Source: Cordylochernes scorpioides (Eukaryota; Arthropoda; Arachnida; Pseudoscorpiones; Chernetidae). Taken from it: 64,000 bases of DNA. Location: positions 60,249,245-60,313,244 of the forward strand of contig CP092876.1 in assembly GCA_030710605.1 (NCBI GenBank), written 5' to 3'. The position numbers and the translations under genes are program-made. The notes under the pieces were generated by a model that was not told the origin of the DNA, did not search any database, and saw only the letters and a list, made by a program, of their open reading frames with translations. Shown piece by piece: positions 10,551-21,599 of the stretch; within the stretch, counting starts at the first letter, position 1; each line of letters begins with the position of its first letter.

Positions 10551-11442
10551 TATATAATAATTGTATAAACGAATGCAAGACAAAATCACCGCGAATGTTT
10601 CTTTTTTTTAAGGCAATTTCTTTTTAAGTCAATTATCGTTATTTATCGTTAATTTTTGTTTCGATTTTATTGAAAAAAAAAACCGATATGGTGCCTTTAA
10701 AAATGATCTTTATTACTATGCAGTTTTCTATTTAGTCAATATACCTAAGTTCATGTTGCAAATGTAATTATCTCTATCGATTTAGTAGGTGAAATGCAAA
10801 AAAAAAAAATCGACATGATGAAATCTTTATGAAAATTCACATTTTTATTTTTATATTTTCAAGACACACACAGTTTGGGGCGGGACGTTTCACAAGAGAG
10901 ACATCCACGGCGCCAATTTATAATTGTAACGAATAGTATTTTAGTTAAAACATTTTAAAAACACACAGTTTGGAACGGGACGTTTCACAAGAGTGACATC
11001 CATGGCGCCAATTTATAATTGTAACGAATAGTATTTGAATTAAAACGTTTTAAAAATATATACGCACTCGGGTAAAACCCGGGCGTTGCCCGGGCCATTC
11101 GTCTAGTATTTAATATTTATTTAAAACAGATTATTTAGATTATCATCATCCCTTTTTATAGTTTAATTGATTTTGTAATATTTTATTGTACATATATCTT
11201 GATTGTCTTATTGGAGCGAGAGAGGACCTAGACCAAGAATGCGGATCGCGACCTACGAGGAAGACAACGAATAAATAAACGCAATAACTTTAAAAGGTAA
11301 TTTATTTTAATTTACTTCTTTTTATTTACTTTTATTTATTTGCATTGAGTATGGAAACTCGCTCGGGAAACGTGTATAACACCAAAAAGGAATAAACCAA
11401 GGTCGACGACCCTGCATAGTTTGCAACTTGGTGCTACAATAT

Positions 11443-11898
11443 TCATATTGCACCAATATTTATGAAGTTTATACTCATGTTGCTCACTAGCTTTTGATAG
11501 TTCTCATATCTGTTTGTGGAGACCACGTTTAAACTTAGTCTCTCTTAGTTTAACTTGAATGTAAGCAGGTAGGCCTTTTTCACAAAGTCAGAAATATGTT
11601 TCCATTGTATGCCCCACATATGTAACAAGGATATTGGGATGGTTGGCGCAAGATCCTCTGCTAGTTGATGTCATATTTATTGTCAACCTGAGGATTAAAA
11701 TTTACCAGTGGGGCAACGGCTATCAAGCATATGTGATGATTAAATCACCGAGAGAGAGTCTGTGTTAATTAAAATAAATATTATAAAATTAATTAAATTT
11801 CGTTTCAATATTAATAAAAGATTGGCATGCCGCTGCTTGCGCTACCGGTTGGGATTGATTTTCAACGAGAATTGAACTCTATACTACTGGAATAGAAT
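11443..11898. other. Unassigned sequence left of the ORF1 retrocopy
   Basis: No gene recognised. It contains the left target site GAATAGAAT (11890-11898) of the retrocopy that follows. Confidence 0.5.
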
Positions 11899-13803
11899 TC
11901 CGATCATTCCCTGTGGGGGGACAAAAGGAATGACATCAGAAGAGCGATCGCTGACCCTTTCTTAGAAAATACTTTGATATGTCACAACGTGGGCAAAGAA
12001 CCAACTTGGGAGAGAAGCCAACTATAATCTATCATAGACCTCACCATTTCTTCAGCCAGAATCGCCTACATATTGACAGAATTATAAATGAAGAATTTGG
12101 CTCAGATCATAGAACAAGTTCATTCGAAGTTGATGCGACAGGTATGCCAATCCTTAGAACAAAAACAACTCTAAATAGAAACTTAGGGAAGAAATTTGGC
12201 CACTGTTCGAGAATTTATAGAGAGACAAAATGTGATTTTCACTACAGTGGGAAGTTCCAAGAAGAGACCACATGACCCAGAAAACACCAACTCGGGGACC
12301 AAAAAGGGATGCATCCAGGCACCGAGAATCCCTCCCAACAGCAGCAGGCCACGAGCCATGCCAAGGCCCAATAAGGTGCACGAATGCCAGACCACTAGGC
12401 AGAAGCAGGCAACCTTCCGAGCCCGGTCGGCAGCGGGGCAGGCGGACCAATGTGTCTACCTGAAGTTCTGCCCAGACTTCACACAGGAGAAATACTTCTG
12501 GACGTTGGAAGTGAAGCTGGGCAAGGGTACCATCTACCAGCTGACAAATATGGAGGCACACATCCTGGTTGGCCTCTCCAGCGTGAAGCTCGCCGACAAG
12601 CTGATAGAAGAAGGCCTCGACATCGAGGATGCCACTCTGAGGGCTTTTGCTCTGAGAAAAAGGGCCGAGCGAATCGTGATCGGAAATGTTTTTTCTTCGT
12701 GGAGGACGCGGACCTCGTCGCTGCGCTGCGGCCCTATGGGCAGGTGACTTCAAACGTTCAGAAGATGATGGAGATGGGCGACTCCTGCTGGGCTGATGCC
12801 CGTCGGGAGGCTTTCATCATTCTGCGAGATGGAGTGAAGCTCTCCCAGATACCTTCCCGGCTGGATGTCAAGTCCAAAGGAGTTGTCACCCACGTCTTCG
12901 TAACTTGTGGAATCAAATGCTCCCTATGCTACAAGCAGGGGCACAAACGCGCCAACTGTCCACGGAAGACCGGACTGCAGGAAAGCAACCTGTTGCTCCC
13001 CATGGATGTTCCTGTTGTGCGCTCGAATGCCGCCTGCAAGCCTCCCATCACGTCGAGCGCCCCATCTCCTCCTGTTGCAGCACCTCCACCTGTTGCTTAT
13101 GTTGTCGCAGAACCTCTTCCCAGCGACACAGCTATGACAGAAAATTTGGAAGACTCGGCTCCTATTATGCAGCAGAAACGCTAAGCGTTTCCCAAGAGCC
13201 TCCACCAACCCAGGATCGGCGATTATTGGCTGAGAAACTAATGGACAATCTCTTGAAGAACGAGAAGTTTCTGTAGCCAGTATCCAGAAGCTAGGCCTGG
13301 AGAGAGAGAGAATCTCCTTCAGGCGCTTACGCATAACGGAAAAATGGACAGGCTCATTGGCAATTCAAATTTCGAGCAGAGAAAGGCCATTGCCAACTTG
13401 GCCACTGCGCTTATGGCTTTTACAGGAGATACCAGCAATACCCTGTATAAGAAGCCCTCGCGCGCCAGGAACTCTGCTCGGCGGCCCAAATGAACTTCCA
13501 CTTTCCAACCCTGAACAACCGCGGCACCTGCCCACTTGGCGACACCAATGAAGCCTTGTATAGATTTCATGATGTATATTCATCCTTATCTTTCCATATT
13601 TACTTATAATTTATATTACGATTCACTTTACATTGCAGTAAGGGCAGTAGAAATTGTTTAATTTCAAAAAGAATCTTACGCGTCTAAAATAGTTTCTAAT
13701 TTACTTATTATTATTTATTTTTTAGTTTTCATTTATCACTATAATTTTTCATGAATGATGTAATAAAAGTAGTTTCAATCTCAATCTCTCTCTCTCTCTC
13801 TCT
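11899..13803 (+). mobile_element. ORF1-only LINE retrocopy with 9-bp TSD and (TC)n tail
   Basis: GAATAGAAT occurs at 11890-11898 and 13804-13812 and flanks the unit. The 3' end has 'gtaataaaagtagtttcaat' followed by a (TC)n tail. The same tail appears on the minus strand at 62647-62680. It holds an ORF1/gag-like gene but no RT. GC content of the coding part is clearly above its surroundings. Confidence 0.65.
12196..13560 (+). pseudogene. LINE ORF1 (gag-like, CCHC zinc knuckle), frameshifted
   Basis: Reading starts at MATVREFIERQNVIFTTVGS (12196). It runs through a basic, Pro-rich region and a folded part (LGKGTIYQLTNMEAHILVGL, then GLDIEDATLRAFALRKRAER). A frameshift near 12690 moves to another frame (FFVEDADLVAALRPYGQV, MMEMGDSCWADARREAFIIL, DVKSKGVVTHVFVTCGIKCS). 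The zinc knuckle is CSLCYKQGHKRANC (C-x2-C-x4-H-x4-C). After another shift the C-terminal end is recognisable (MDRLIGNSNFEQRKAIANLA, about 13340-13430). This kind of protein coats LINE RNA. I remember close relatives in arachnid gene models, with the frames fused; that is not a database result. Confidence 0.75.
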
Positions 13804-13812
13804 GAATAGAAT

Positions 13813-15115
13813 CTGACCTATTACACTACTCAACATGTTCGGAAAGATATTTGGAAAAATGATCTCACAAAAAAAGAGATATCCTGGCTTTCAGAAAACA
13901 GAAGATAGATATCATATAAACAATATGGTTTTGACCCGGGACCCCTCGGCTAAAGACTCATTTAGAGATTTAAAAAAATAGAAAGCTTTATCAAATTTGG
14001 GGAAAAGAGGGAGGGATTTGCTTTTTTTCCATTAACATACAGGAAGCCTTCGACAATGAATGGTGGTCTCCAATCCTAAGCCACCTGGCAGACAATAATT
14101 TCCCAAAAAATCTCTCTCTCCTCTCTCTCTTCATTCTTATAGTAAACTATTTAAAAAAAATAACAGTATTATACAAAAATAGCGCCTACATGCACTCCCT
14201 AATTCTAAAAAGAGGATGCCTTCAAGGCTCCTCATTAAGCCCAATATTTTGTTAAGCCCATTTTGGAATCGAGACACCATTCAACATAAAATTTCCTTGT
14301 AGGTGCTATATCTAGACGTACTCAGACGACCTAATTTTGGCTGAACTAGGATAAAAACAATAACGATATAAAATACATGGCCAGTAAAATCTATAAACGA
14401 ATCCAAGAATGGGCCGAACTGTTCAAAAATAAAATCAACATAAGCCAAACCCAATATTGTCTCTTCTCTCGCCGTAGAACCACTGCTAGCAGCATCAATC
14501 TAGGCAACTTTACCATCGACATTCAAGATAACAACATAGTCCTGGGGAAAAGGGATTATACTGACAGTTGAAGAACTTCGAACACTCAAAAGAAACAATC
14601 TCGAGCAGATCCATAAACTTCTGAGGCCATTAAACATAACTTTCAACGGGCATAAAAACTTAAAATGTGAAGCAATAAGAAGTTTCCATAATAAAGTAGT
14701 AGTTCCATGCATCGGTTATGGATCTGGAGTCTGGGGAAAAGCAGTCTTGAACTAGAAAATTCCCAGCAATCTTACTTCCCTACAAAATCCTTCACAATAA
14801 ATATATATACAGGTCAATAAGAACAACTGTTGCCTCAGCCGCTTGTGCCCTCTCCCAAACGCTACCTTTAAACCTAGAAATTCTCTGCCGAAATCAAATG
14901 TATAATTCCAAAAAATCTATAAAGATAGACACCTCAATACTCGACCATCATTTGTCCTAACCTCTATATCGAAATAAACTTAAACATCATCGACAGTAAG
15001 TCATCAGAGGAAATAATCCAAATTATTCCTTTGACAAATATCTACACAGACGGCTCCAAAAATGATCAAGTCACAGGATGCGAAGTAAAAGCCTACGAAG
15101 GAGAAAGTATGCTCG
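13813..15115 (+). pseudogene. R1-like reverse transcriptase/RNase H relic
   Basis: Broken translation across three frames gives RT blocks in order: QEAFDNEWWSPILSHLADNN (near 14040), KRGCLQGSSLSPI (near 14200, the GCPQGS-type block), YSDDLILAEL (near 14320, the YADD block), and finally IYTDGSKND (near 15040), the start of an RNase H domain. Stops and indels are too many for function. It abuts the ORF1 retrocopy at 13804, which seems to have landed in or beside it. Confidence 0.65.
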
Positions 15116-15129
15116 CTTAGTAAGGAGAA

Positions 15130-16035
15130 AAAAATGAATGTTTTAACTTATTTTAAAGAGAGAAGTACCCCTTATCGCAAATGGATAATATCCTATATGA
15201 ATAATAATGGCTCTAATTGGTCTTTTCCCCACATTTTTTTCTATATTAAAATGAAATATTTTTCACGCATAGTAGTTTTTTTGCTTCTAATTAAAGTTAT
15301 GTGGTGCAAATCTTAAAACTAATGCCTCAAATCAGTTTGTACACTCTAGATAATTTAGGTAAACACTGTATATAGAGAGTTTATGTATAAAATAAAGTGT
15401 GATAGTTATAAATTTCATCGAACACTGATCTTAATATAAACCTTGGGAAAATTAACTAGATTTTTTATTTAGTAGAAGTTATATCCGTGTACTACATTTG
15501 TAAGTATTAGGTATTCTGATTAGCGAGTGAATACGAATGATATTAGAGAGGGAGAAACGACGAATAACTTTAATATTAATGTAATCTATTTGTAAGACGC
15601 CGGCAGTAAAAGATTACAAGAAAGCTATAATCGTTAGAGACAGAATTCACGCACACCTAATAATACAAAATTACAGTCTGAATTAAGAATAATGACACTT
15701 ACTCGGAGTGCCAAAAACAGGGGAGAAACATGCCATATTCTCGTCATAAATTACGGAGCAGCCTCTAATGTCCAATTTTGCCGAAGGAAGCAGTAGCATG
15801 CCGTGCTAATCGATGGTGCTGAAGTCGCTCATGTTACACTGACTGCCTCCCCTTCCATTGATTTTCAAGAGCGCTCGACGGGAGATCAGCCACCCACCCA
15901 CTTCATTTCTTCGTATATTGATTCGGACGACATTGGGGGAGCGCGCGCCACACTCGACCGCGAGGAATTCTCTGGAGGGAAGGACAGCAGCCTCATGGAT
16001 TAAAGCAGCCGACTCAATTGGATGTATTAATATTG
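15130..16035. other. Unassigned stretch with a short GC-richer patch
   Basis: 15130-15780 is AT-rich with no signal that I can support. 15800-16010 is GC-richer and open in two frames (for example 15803-16003 +), but neither translation is recognisable and no splice or promoter logic is evident. Confidence 0.45.
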
Positions 16036-16081
16036 ACACATAGAAAATTAGGAAAGACAAACTTCAGTATGACACCCACAG

Positions 16082-16345
16082 TTTGCAATTATTGTAGTTA
16101 CTGACATGAATCTGACGTGCTTCGGCCAAGGATTGGAATCTTAGAACTTTTTCCTTAGTACCTTTGCGCCCTTTTTCTTGCGGCGTGAAGAGCGGCTTTG
16201 TCGTTGTATCGTCTATAGGGACATCGTCATCTTGGAGGGAAGCCTTGGCTTTGACACGGCGGTGGAATCCTGGAGCCAGTCTCTGAAAATGTGGATCACA
16301 GCAGCCATTGCCTCAAGGTCTTCTCAGCGATCTTCAGTTTGTCTT
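16082..16345 (-). repeat. Dispersed repeat with relic reading frame (copy 1)
   Basis: About 260 bp shared with 47930-48182. On the minus strand the frame reads LQDDDVPIDDTTTKPLFTPQ and on to RFQSLAEARQIHVSNYN, which looks like eroded protein coding. The 47.9-kb copy shows the same frame with stops. Product unknown. Confidence 0.5.
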
Positions 16346-16381
16346 CCCTAATCTACCCAGCTTCTCCACCAAAATGCAACA

Positions 16382-16560
16382 TGGAAAATTAGAGGAAAAA
16401 CAAACTTCAGGATGACACAGTAATTTATTTAAGGCGCAAATACAAATTATAAATGATAAAAAAAGATTAGCAATTAGGGAAGTTTACAGAGTAACAAAAT
16501 ATAAATATCAAAATTGATAATCTGTTAATAAACTAATAAATACTTTGCTACAATGTAAAT
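16382..16560. repeat. Dispersed repeat, shared with 43115-43303
   Basis: The block starts 'gaaaattagaggaaaaacaa' and ends 'actttgctacaat'. It recurs at 43115-43303, where it interrupts a palindrome, so it is a mobile unit. A short piece of the same start occurs at 16043-16065. No coding seen. Confidence 0.55.
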
Positions 16561-16562
16561 CA

Positions 16563-17062
16563 ATAACACGCCATCTATATATAGGAAATGAAAACAATAA
16601 AACACGAATGTTTCTTTTACATATAAAACAAACTCTATTGTCATTACAGCGATGAAAATATATTGGGAGGGCTTGGCCCATCAGTGGTGAACCCTCCCAG
16701 CGGTTTCTTCAATTTAATCTACCAAACCGCCTATATCAGAGCTTTAATAAAGCTCTATACAAATATTTACATGTATTTCTACTGTCCTAAAAGCTTATGT
16801 CAATAGTTTTCTTGAAAACCATTTCTGAGATTCCACCCTTCAGTGTAGAATATAAGCAGAATCGTCCCCCCCAATACAGTATTAGAGCTCTAAGAGGCGG
16901 TCTGGAAGATTAAATTCACGAAACCGCTGGAAGGTTTCACCACTGATAAGCCAATCCATCCCAATATTTCTTTGTCTCAATAAGGACAGTAAACGTTTTT
17001 TTTCATGTATAAAAGAAACATTCGTGCTTTAAAGTTTTCATTTCCTATCAATTGTATGTATG
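16563..17062. mobile_element. Palindromic MITE with ~180-bp inverted arms
   Basis: The left arm (from 'catctatatataggaaatga' through the GGGAGGGCTTGGCCCATCAG block) and the right arm (minus strand, same order) pair over roughly 180 bp. The core GAGGGC...GTGGTGAACCCTCCC is itself a hairpin. Related copies: 43780-44070, 47650-47800, 48985-49235, 51097-51230 and 61840-62285. No ORF. Confidence 0.65.
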
Positions 17063-17822
17063 GTATTTAAGAACATATTAACATTTAGAATTGTAAGCTT
17101 TTCAATTACTGTAAATATTGTAGATTAGACGGAATTTCATCAAGAAATGTAAACATCTTGGATAGCGCTAAACAAACAGGTTCTTGCTCCAACAGTAATC
17201 TGAAATAGTTTGACAGTTGAAATATATCTAAATTATTTCAAAGTGTGTGTGTGTGTATCTTCAAAATACAAATTACTTCGAAAAAAAAAACTTTCTATAA
17301 AAAAAATTCGATGGTTCAGAACCATGAAGGAAAGAGAGAGAGAGAGAATGGAAAAATCCAAACGGCATCTTGCTCAGCTGGCATTCTCGTGCCATGGCTG
17401 AATATTTACTGAAGAAATGTTTGTTTACATATAGGGAATTTGGATGGTTCACTTGAAAACAATAACTTTTTATATTAATCGAAAAAATGGGGTTAATATA
17501 GGAAATTTGATTATTCTCTGGGAATATATAGGTAGAGTAATATATGCTAATATACACTAGATTTTATATGTACCATAATTATAAATAGTGTAACCGCCCC
17601 AAAATATAAGTAAACTTCAGCACACCAGTTTGGCGATATCATGTAATCACAAACAAAACAGAATAGATAATTTCTTCGTAGGGAACTTTCAGAAGTCGTT
17701 AGTGAGTTTTACGACACCCCGCCGGACAATAACAGATTATATATCCCCCTTTTGCAGATCAGACATCCTTCTGGACATTGCCGCGTCTTCGGCCGCTGGC
17801 CTCTCTTAGATCCTATCCAACC

Positions 17823-17919
17823 TGTTTCGTCCTTTGTGTATATATGTCGTACCATAAGCGTTAGCAGTCATGGGGCCCAGTGGTTTCAGGCGTCTATGGG
17901 CAACACAAAGGACGAAACA
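17823..17919. repeat. 17-bp inverted repeat
   Basis: TGTTTCGTCCTTTGTGT at 17823-17839 is exactly inverted at 17903-17919, with a GC-richer 63-bp loop. It lies just before a Penelope-like terminal-repeat fragment. Significance unknown. Confidence 0.6.
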
Positions 17920-17927
17920 AGAAAATG

Positions 17928-18060
17928 GGTTGGCTAAATATCGGGGAACAGGATAAATCAACGTTTAGTTGATTTCTGTTTCACTAGATGGCGCTCTGCA
18001 ATCTAAAAAGCTCATGTGCTCGTGGTCAGGATATGCCTTTTTTATTTTAATGCCAACACT
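17928..18060 (+). mobile_element. Penelope-like terminal repeat fragment
   Basis: Order 'ggttggctaaatatc', 'aacgtttagttgat', 'ctagatggcgctctgc', 'catgtgctcgtggtcagg', 'atgcc'. This is the segment that lies downstream of the hammerhead in the copy at 60402-60441. No ribozyme in this fragment. Confidence 0.55.
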
Positions 18061-18733
18061 TAACCTTTTTAATTTTTAAAAATTATTATTTTTTCATATA
18101 TATATATTTATAAAAGTTGTTGTTGTTACTTATTACTCAAGTCGTTTAAACGATCTCCATTAGGTCCCATTGTCTCAGCTTTTCTATAATAATCCTGGGG
18201 TTTTATCAGAGGTCTTTTTTGGAGGATTTGATACAATTCAATAGATGTTCAGGACTGGCTGGTTGGGAATCGCATTTGGGGCATTTCCGGAATGTTTTGA
18301 TTTTCCATTAAATTTGAGCATTCTAAGATGTCCTGTTCGTAATTATTTATAACAGTAGCTCTTATATAATAGAATAAGGCTTCGAGAAAACCTTCTCAGA
18401 GGGAGATTTTCAAGCAAAATAGCAAATGTATTATTTTGTAAATTATTTATTATTCCAGTGGTTGTTAAATTTTACTTTTCGCACAATTGTAACTTCAATT
18501 TATTACAATATATGTTATATGATTTTAACATACAAGCACATCTTTCATTAAACAATAATTTTTCTGTTTTCTATCTAATCGAGCGCGTGTTTAGAATACA
18601 ATATGAACGGGTGTTTTCCGACCATCAAGTTAAAAGGCTGGCAGAGCGTCTCATGAATATATTCAACAGGTTTTCAATTTATTGTCGGGAGAATAAGTGA
18701 GTGATTATGGCGTTCTTCTCACACTATTGATCA

Positions 18734-19100
18734 CTCGCCAATAAAAGTCTTTGGTTGAATCTCGGCTAGTAGTCTAGGACTTCAGAGAGACCCAGTTCTG
18801 TGTGTTTCATTCCATTTTGCCATTGTTGTTTGCTTCAGGTGCATTAAGATGTTCTCTTCTCCTATTCCTCGCCAATAAAAGTCTTTGGTTAAATCTCGGC
18901 TAGTAGTCTAGGACTTCAGAGAGACCCAGTTCTGTGTGTTTCATTCCATTTTGCCATTGTTGTTTGCTTCAGGTGCATTAAGATGTTCTCTTCTCCTATT
19001 CCTCGCAAATAAAAGTCTTTGGTTGAATCTCGGCTAGTAGTCTAGGACTTCAGAGAGACCCAGTTCTGTGTTCGTTTCATTCCATTTTCCCATTATTATT
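18734..19100 (+). repeat. 134-bp tandem repeat, about 2.7 copies
   Basis: Units begin CTCGCCAATAAAAGTC at 18734 and 18868, and CTCGCAAATAAAAGTC at 19002, spacing 134 bp each. The first two units differ at one visible base; the third is truncated and diverges after about 70 bp. High identity points to recent duplication. No coding. Confidence 0.85.
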
Positions 19101-19470
19101 TGTTCGTTCCCAAAGAGTATGACATATTTTGGAACCTGTTGTTCAAATCTGTTCAGTTTCAAAAATAAAAATCTCCCTCGTATAAAATATCATTTGAGAG
19201 ATGAAATTCATCCAGGGAGACAAGTATCTTTCAAAAATAATTTAATTGGAGAATTTCTCTAAAGGAGTAAGGTAAATTATAACGCCATTGTTGAAAGTGA
19301 CATTTCCGGGATATTTCGACGATAAAATACTCTTGTAAATTGGACATTATAGTATTGTCTATGCTAATTTTCATCTACTTATATATCGTAGCTTTGTTGG
19401 ATTGTGTTAGTTGGCTAGCGGTTATTGGATAGGTCAGGCCGCTGATAGGTGTGAGCTGCCGGTGTACATA

Positions 19471-20786
19471 CATAGTGTGATCAATAATTTCTAGGAATGC
19501 TAAATATTTAAAGAAATGCAAAAGTTTGATAAAGTTTTATTTAAAATTTCTCAAAATAATCACCGTCACTATCTATACACTTGTTCCATTTTTTTTTCCA
19601 GATATCAAAACACCTCTGAAAATCCTCATCTTTCAGGCTTTTCAAAATATTCTTCGTATTCCCCTTTATTTTAGGTATTGAGTCAAATCAACGTCCTTTT
19701 AAAACTTTTTTAATTTTAAGGTAAAGGAAAAATTTGCTGGGAGCAAGGTCAGGAGAATAGGGTGGCTGGGGTAGTAAAGCAATTCTGTGTTCAGCCAAAT
19801 AGAGTTGTACAGTGACGGTCGTATGTGGCCGTGCATTGTCATGATGCAAGAGCCAATTTTTCTGATGCCATTTTTCGGGTCGTTTCTGACGCACAGCCTC
19901 CTTTAAATGTCGCAATACATCAAGATAGTAATGTTGATTAATAGTCTGACCCTCGTGCACGAATTAATAGTGTACCAATCCTTTTACATCAAAGAAATTG
20001 ATAAGAAGACACTTAAGCTTCGTTTTGATCATCCTTGCTTTCTTGAATCTTGGTTCTCCAGGCTCTAGACATTGGCTTGATTGCCTCTTAGTCTCGGGAT
20101 CATATCCGTACACCCATGTTTCATCTCCCATGATAACATTTTTGAACCAATGGGATCAGAATTAAACATTTCGACCATGTTTTTGCACGTTTCTTTGCGA
20201 TACTCTTTCTGATCATTCGTTAAGAGATGTGGGACAAATTTAGCCGGGGATCGTTTAAGATGCAGAATCTTCTTTATGATGGTTTGGTATGTTCTAAATG
20301 AGATATTCAAGTCTTCTGAAAACTCTCTGATAGTTATTCTTGGATTTTCTTTGATCGATACTTGATTTTGAGTGCATTTTCGGGGTTTCTTATCGATTAA
20401 GGTCTGCCAGTGTGTAGATCATCCTTGACTCTTGTTCGACCAGCTTTAAATCGTGAAAACCATTCAAATGTCCTCGATTGTGATAGGGCATCTTCTTTAA
20501 AAGCCTGCTTCAACATTTGAAATGATTCGGAAGCTGTTTTCCCTAATTTAAAGCAAAACTCTATGCAGACTCGCTGTTTTTCAATACAGTCCATACTGAA
20601 GTTAGAAAATGTTCTGATATTCTCGAGCTTATAAATTCGAAAAAACGTGAGCGCGTGCGTCTATGTGATCAATTATTTTTTCTACGTGTTGATGTTTTTT
20701 CTATAAGGTCCTTATAAAATTATTTAATTATTTTGAATATTTTACGTGATCCAGTTTCATTCCTGGAAATAATTGATCACACGTTG
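19471..20786 (-). mobile_element. Mariner element, 1.3 kb, with TIRs and TA target site
   Basis: Left GTGTGATCAATAATTTCTAG and right (minus strand) GTGTGATCAATTATTTCCAG form inverted terminal repeats of about 28 bp, flanked by TA at 19469-19470 and 20787-20788. 1316 bp is the usual size of a mariner. It contains a transposase pseudogene on the minus strand. Confidence 0.85.
19688..20594 (-). pseudogene. Mariner transposase, inactive
   Basis: The N-terminal HTH (KQRVCIEFCFKLGKTASESF, then QSRTFEWFSRFKAGRTRVKD) begins at the ATG at 20594. The second HTH (NISFRTYQTIIKKILHLKRS) follows after a stop, then HHDNARPHT (second catalytic Asp present) and YSPDLAPSKFF. In mariner the last block is normally SPDLAPSDF-like and its final Asp is the third catalytic residue; here it is Lys. 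Two stops or frameshifts separate the parts. It cannot catalyse transposition. Confidence 0.85.
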
Positions 20787-21262
20787 TATAATTTTATCAA
20801 GTTCAATTTCTTTAATCTCTTGTACTTCCTTGTTTTTTATAAATACCTTTAAGTAATAAAGGATCTTCGTAATTATCAGCCTTCTTTTTCTTCTATGAAT
20901 CTATAAATTTTTCCCAACAGCCCTTTAAAAAAATAGTATTTATAGTTTATTACTATTTCTCAAATATCACAAGGAAAGGTTATAGTTCAAATATATTTCA
21001 TACCTTTTTTTCTAAATAAGTTGTTCCTATGTGAAATATAGTTTAGATAAACAGTCAACTTCTGATAAGTGGACATCGGTTTAATGGTACCAATTTCAAA
21101 ATCACGGAATTTTTCTATTGAAAAAACCGCTCGTTAAGCGGAATTTTTAAAATATTATTTCGGTTAAGTAATTCTAAAACACTCATATCTTTCTATCGGT
21201 AAAAATTTCTAATTAAAAATGCTTAAAATAGCAATTTTTTTTTAAAATAAATATTTTATATT
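20787..21262. other. AT-rich stretch; possible Tigger 5' terminus
   Basis: 'cagtcaacttctgataagtg' at 21067 resembles the start of pogo/Tigger terminal repeats and could be the left end of the Tigger element whose ORF begins near 22.6 kb. No matching right end was found. Otherwise nothing seen. Confidence 0.3.
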
Positions 21263-21400
21263 AAAAGTAATGAAGGCATATCCTGACCAAAGGCAAAAGT
21301 GCTTTTTAGATGGCAGAGCGCCATCTAGAGGAGCAAAAATAAACTAAACGTTTATTCAACTTGCTCCGTAATATTTGACCAACCTAATTTTTCGATAAAA
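21263..21400 (-). mobile_element. Penelope-like terminal repeat fragment (minus)
   Basis: Reverse orientation of the segment seen at 17928 and 60690 ('agatggcagagcgccatcta', 'aaactaaacgtttattcaac'). It stops before the ribozyme position. Confidence 0.55.
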
Positions 21401-21599
21401 TCAATAAAAGCCATCCACGAACGCGGTTTTTATTTTTTTCTCTATTGTTTTATCATATTTTATATTATATTTAAATACATATTTTCATTATCTCAACGAT
21501 TTATTTATTGTTATTGTCGTTTTTTTTTATTAAACAAATTTGTTTATTAAGAAAAAGGCATCTCCTGTTCATATTCAACTAAAAGTTGCAAATGGTCAA

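Larger units (their letters stand above)
10276..11106 (+). mobile_element. Helitron (831 bp) carrying a tRNA-Gly-like gene
   Basis: The 5' end is TCTACTTATATATTTGCC, after A at 10275. The 3' end is hairpin CCCGGGC-GTT-GCCCGGG (11078-11094), then ccattcgtCTAG, followed by T. Insertion is between A and T without TSD. The related LTR at 22258-22594 has the uninterrupted site (TATGGTATTTAAT), which supports both boundaries. The element has no Rep/Hel gene, so it is non-autonomous. A motif 'acatccacggcgccaattta' recurs at about 10459, 10901 and 10997. A second, eroded terminator lies inside at 10519-10550. Confidence 0.85.
10227..11438 (+). mobile_element. Gypsy-type solo LTR interrupted by a Helitron
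   Basis: It starts TGTTGCA and ends TGCTACA (near-inverted TG...CA termini). ATAT lies on both sides (10223-10226 and 11439-11442), a 4-bp TSD typical of some Gypsy lineages. Without the internal Helitron it is 381 bp. A second, minus-strand copy (22258-22594) aligns along its length and also sits between ATAT copies. 'gaataaataaac' near 11270 may be the polyadenylation signal. No PBS or coding is attached, hence solo LTR. Confidence 0.75.
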
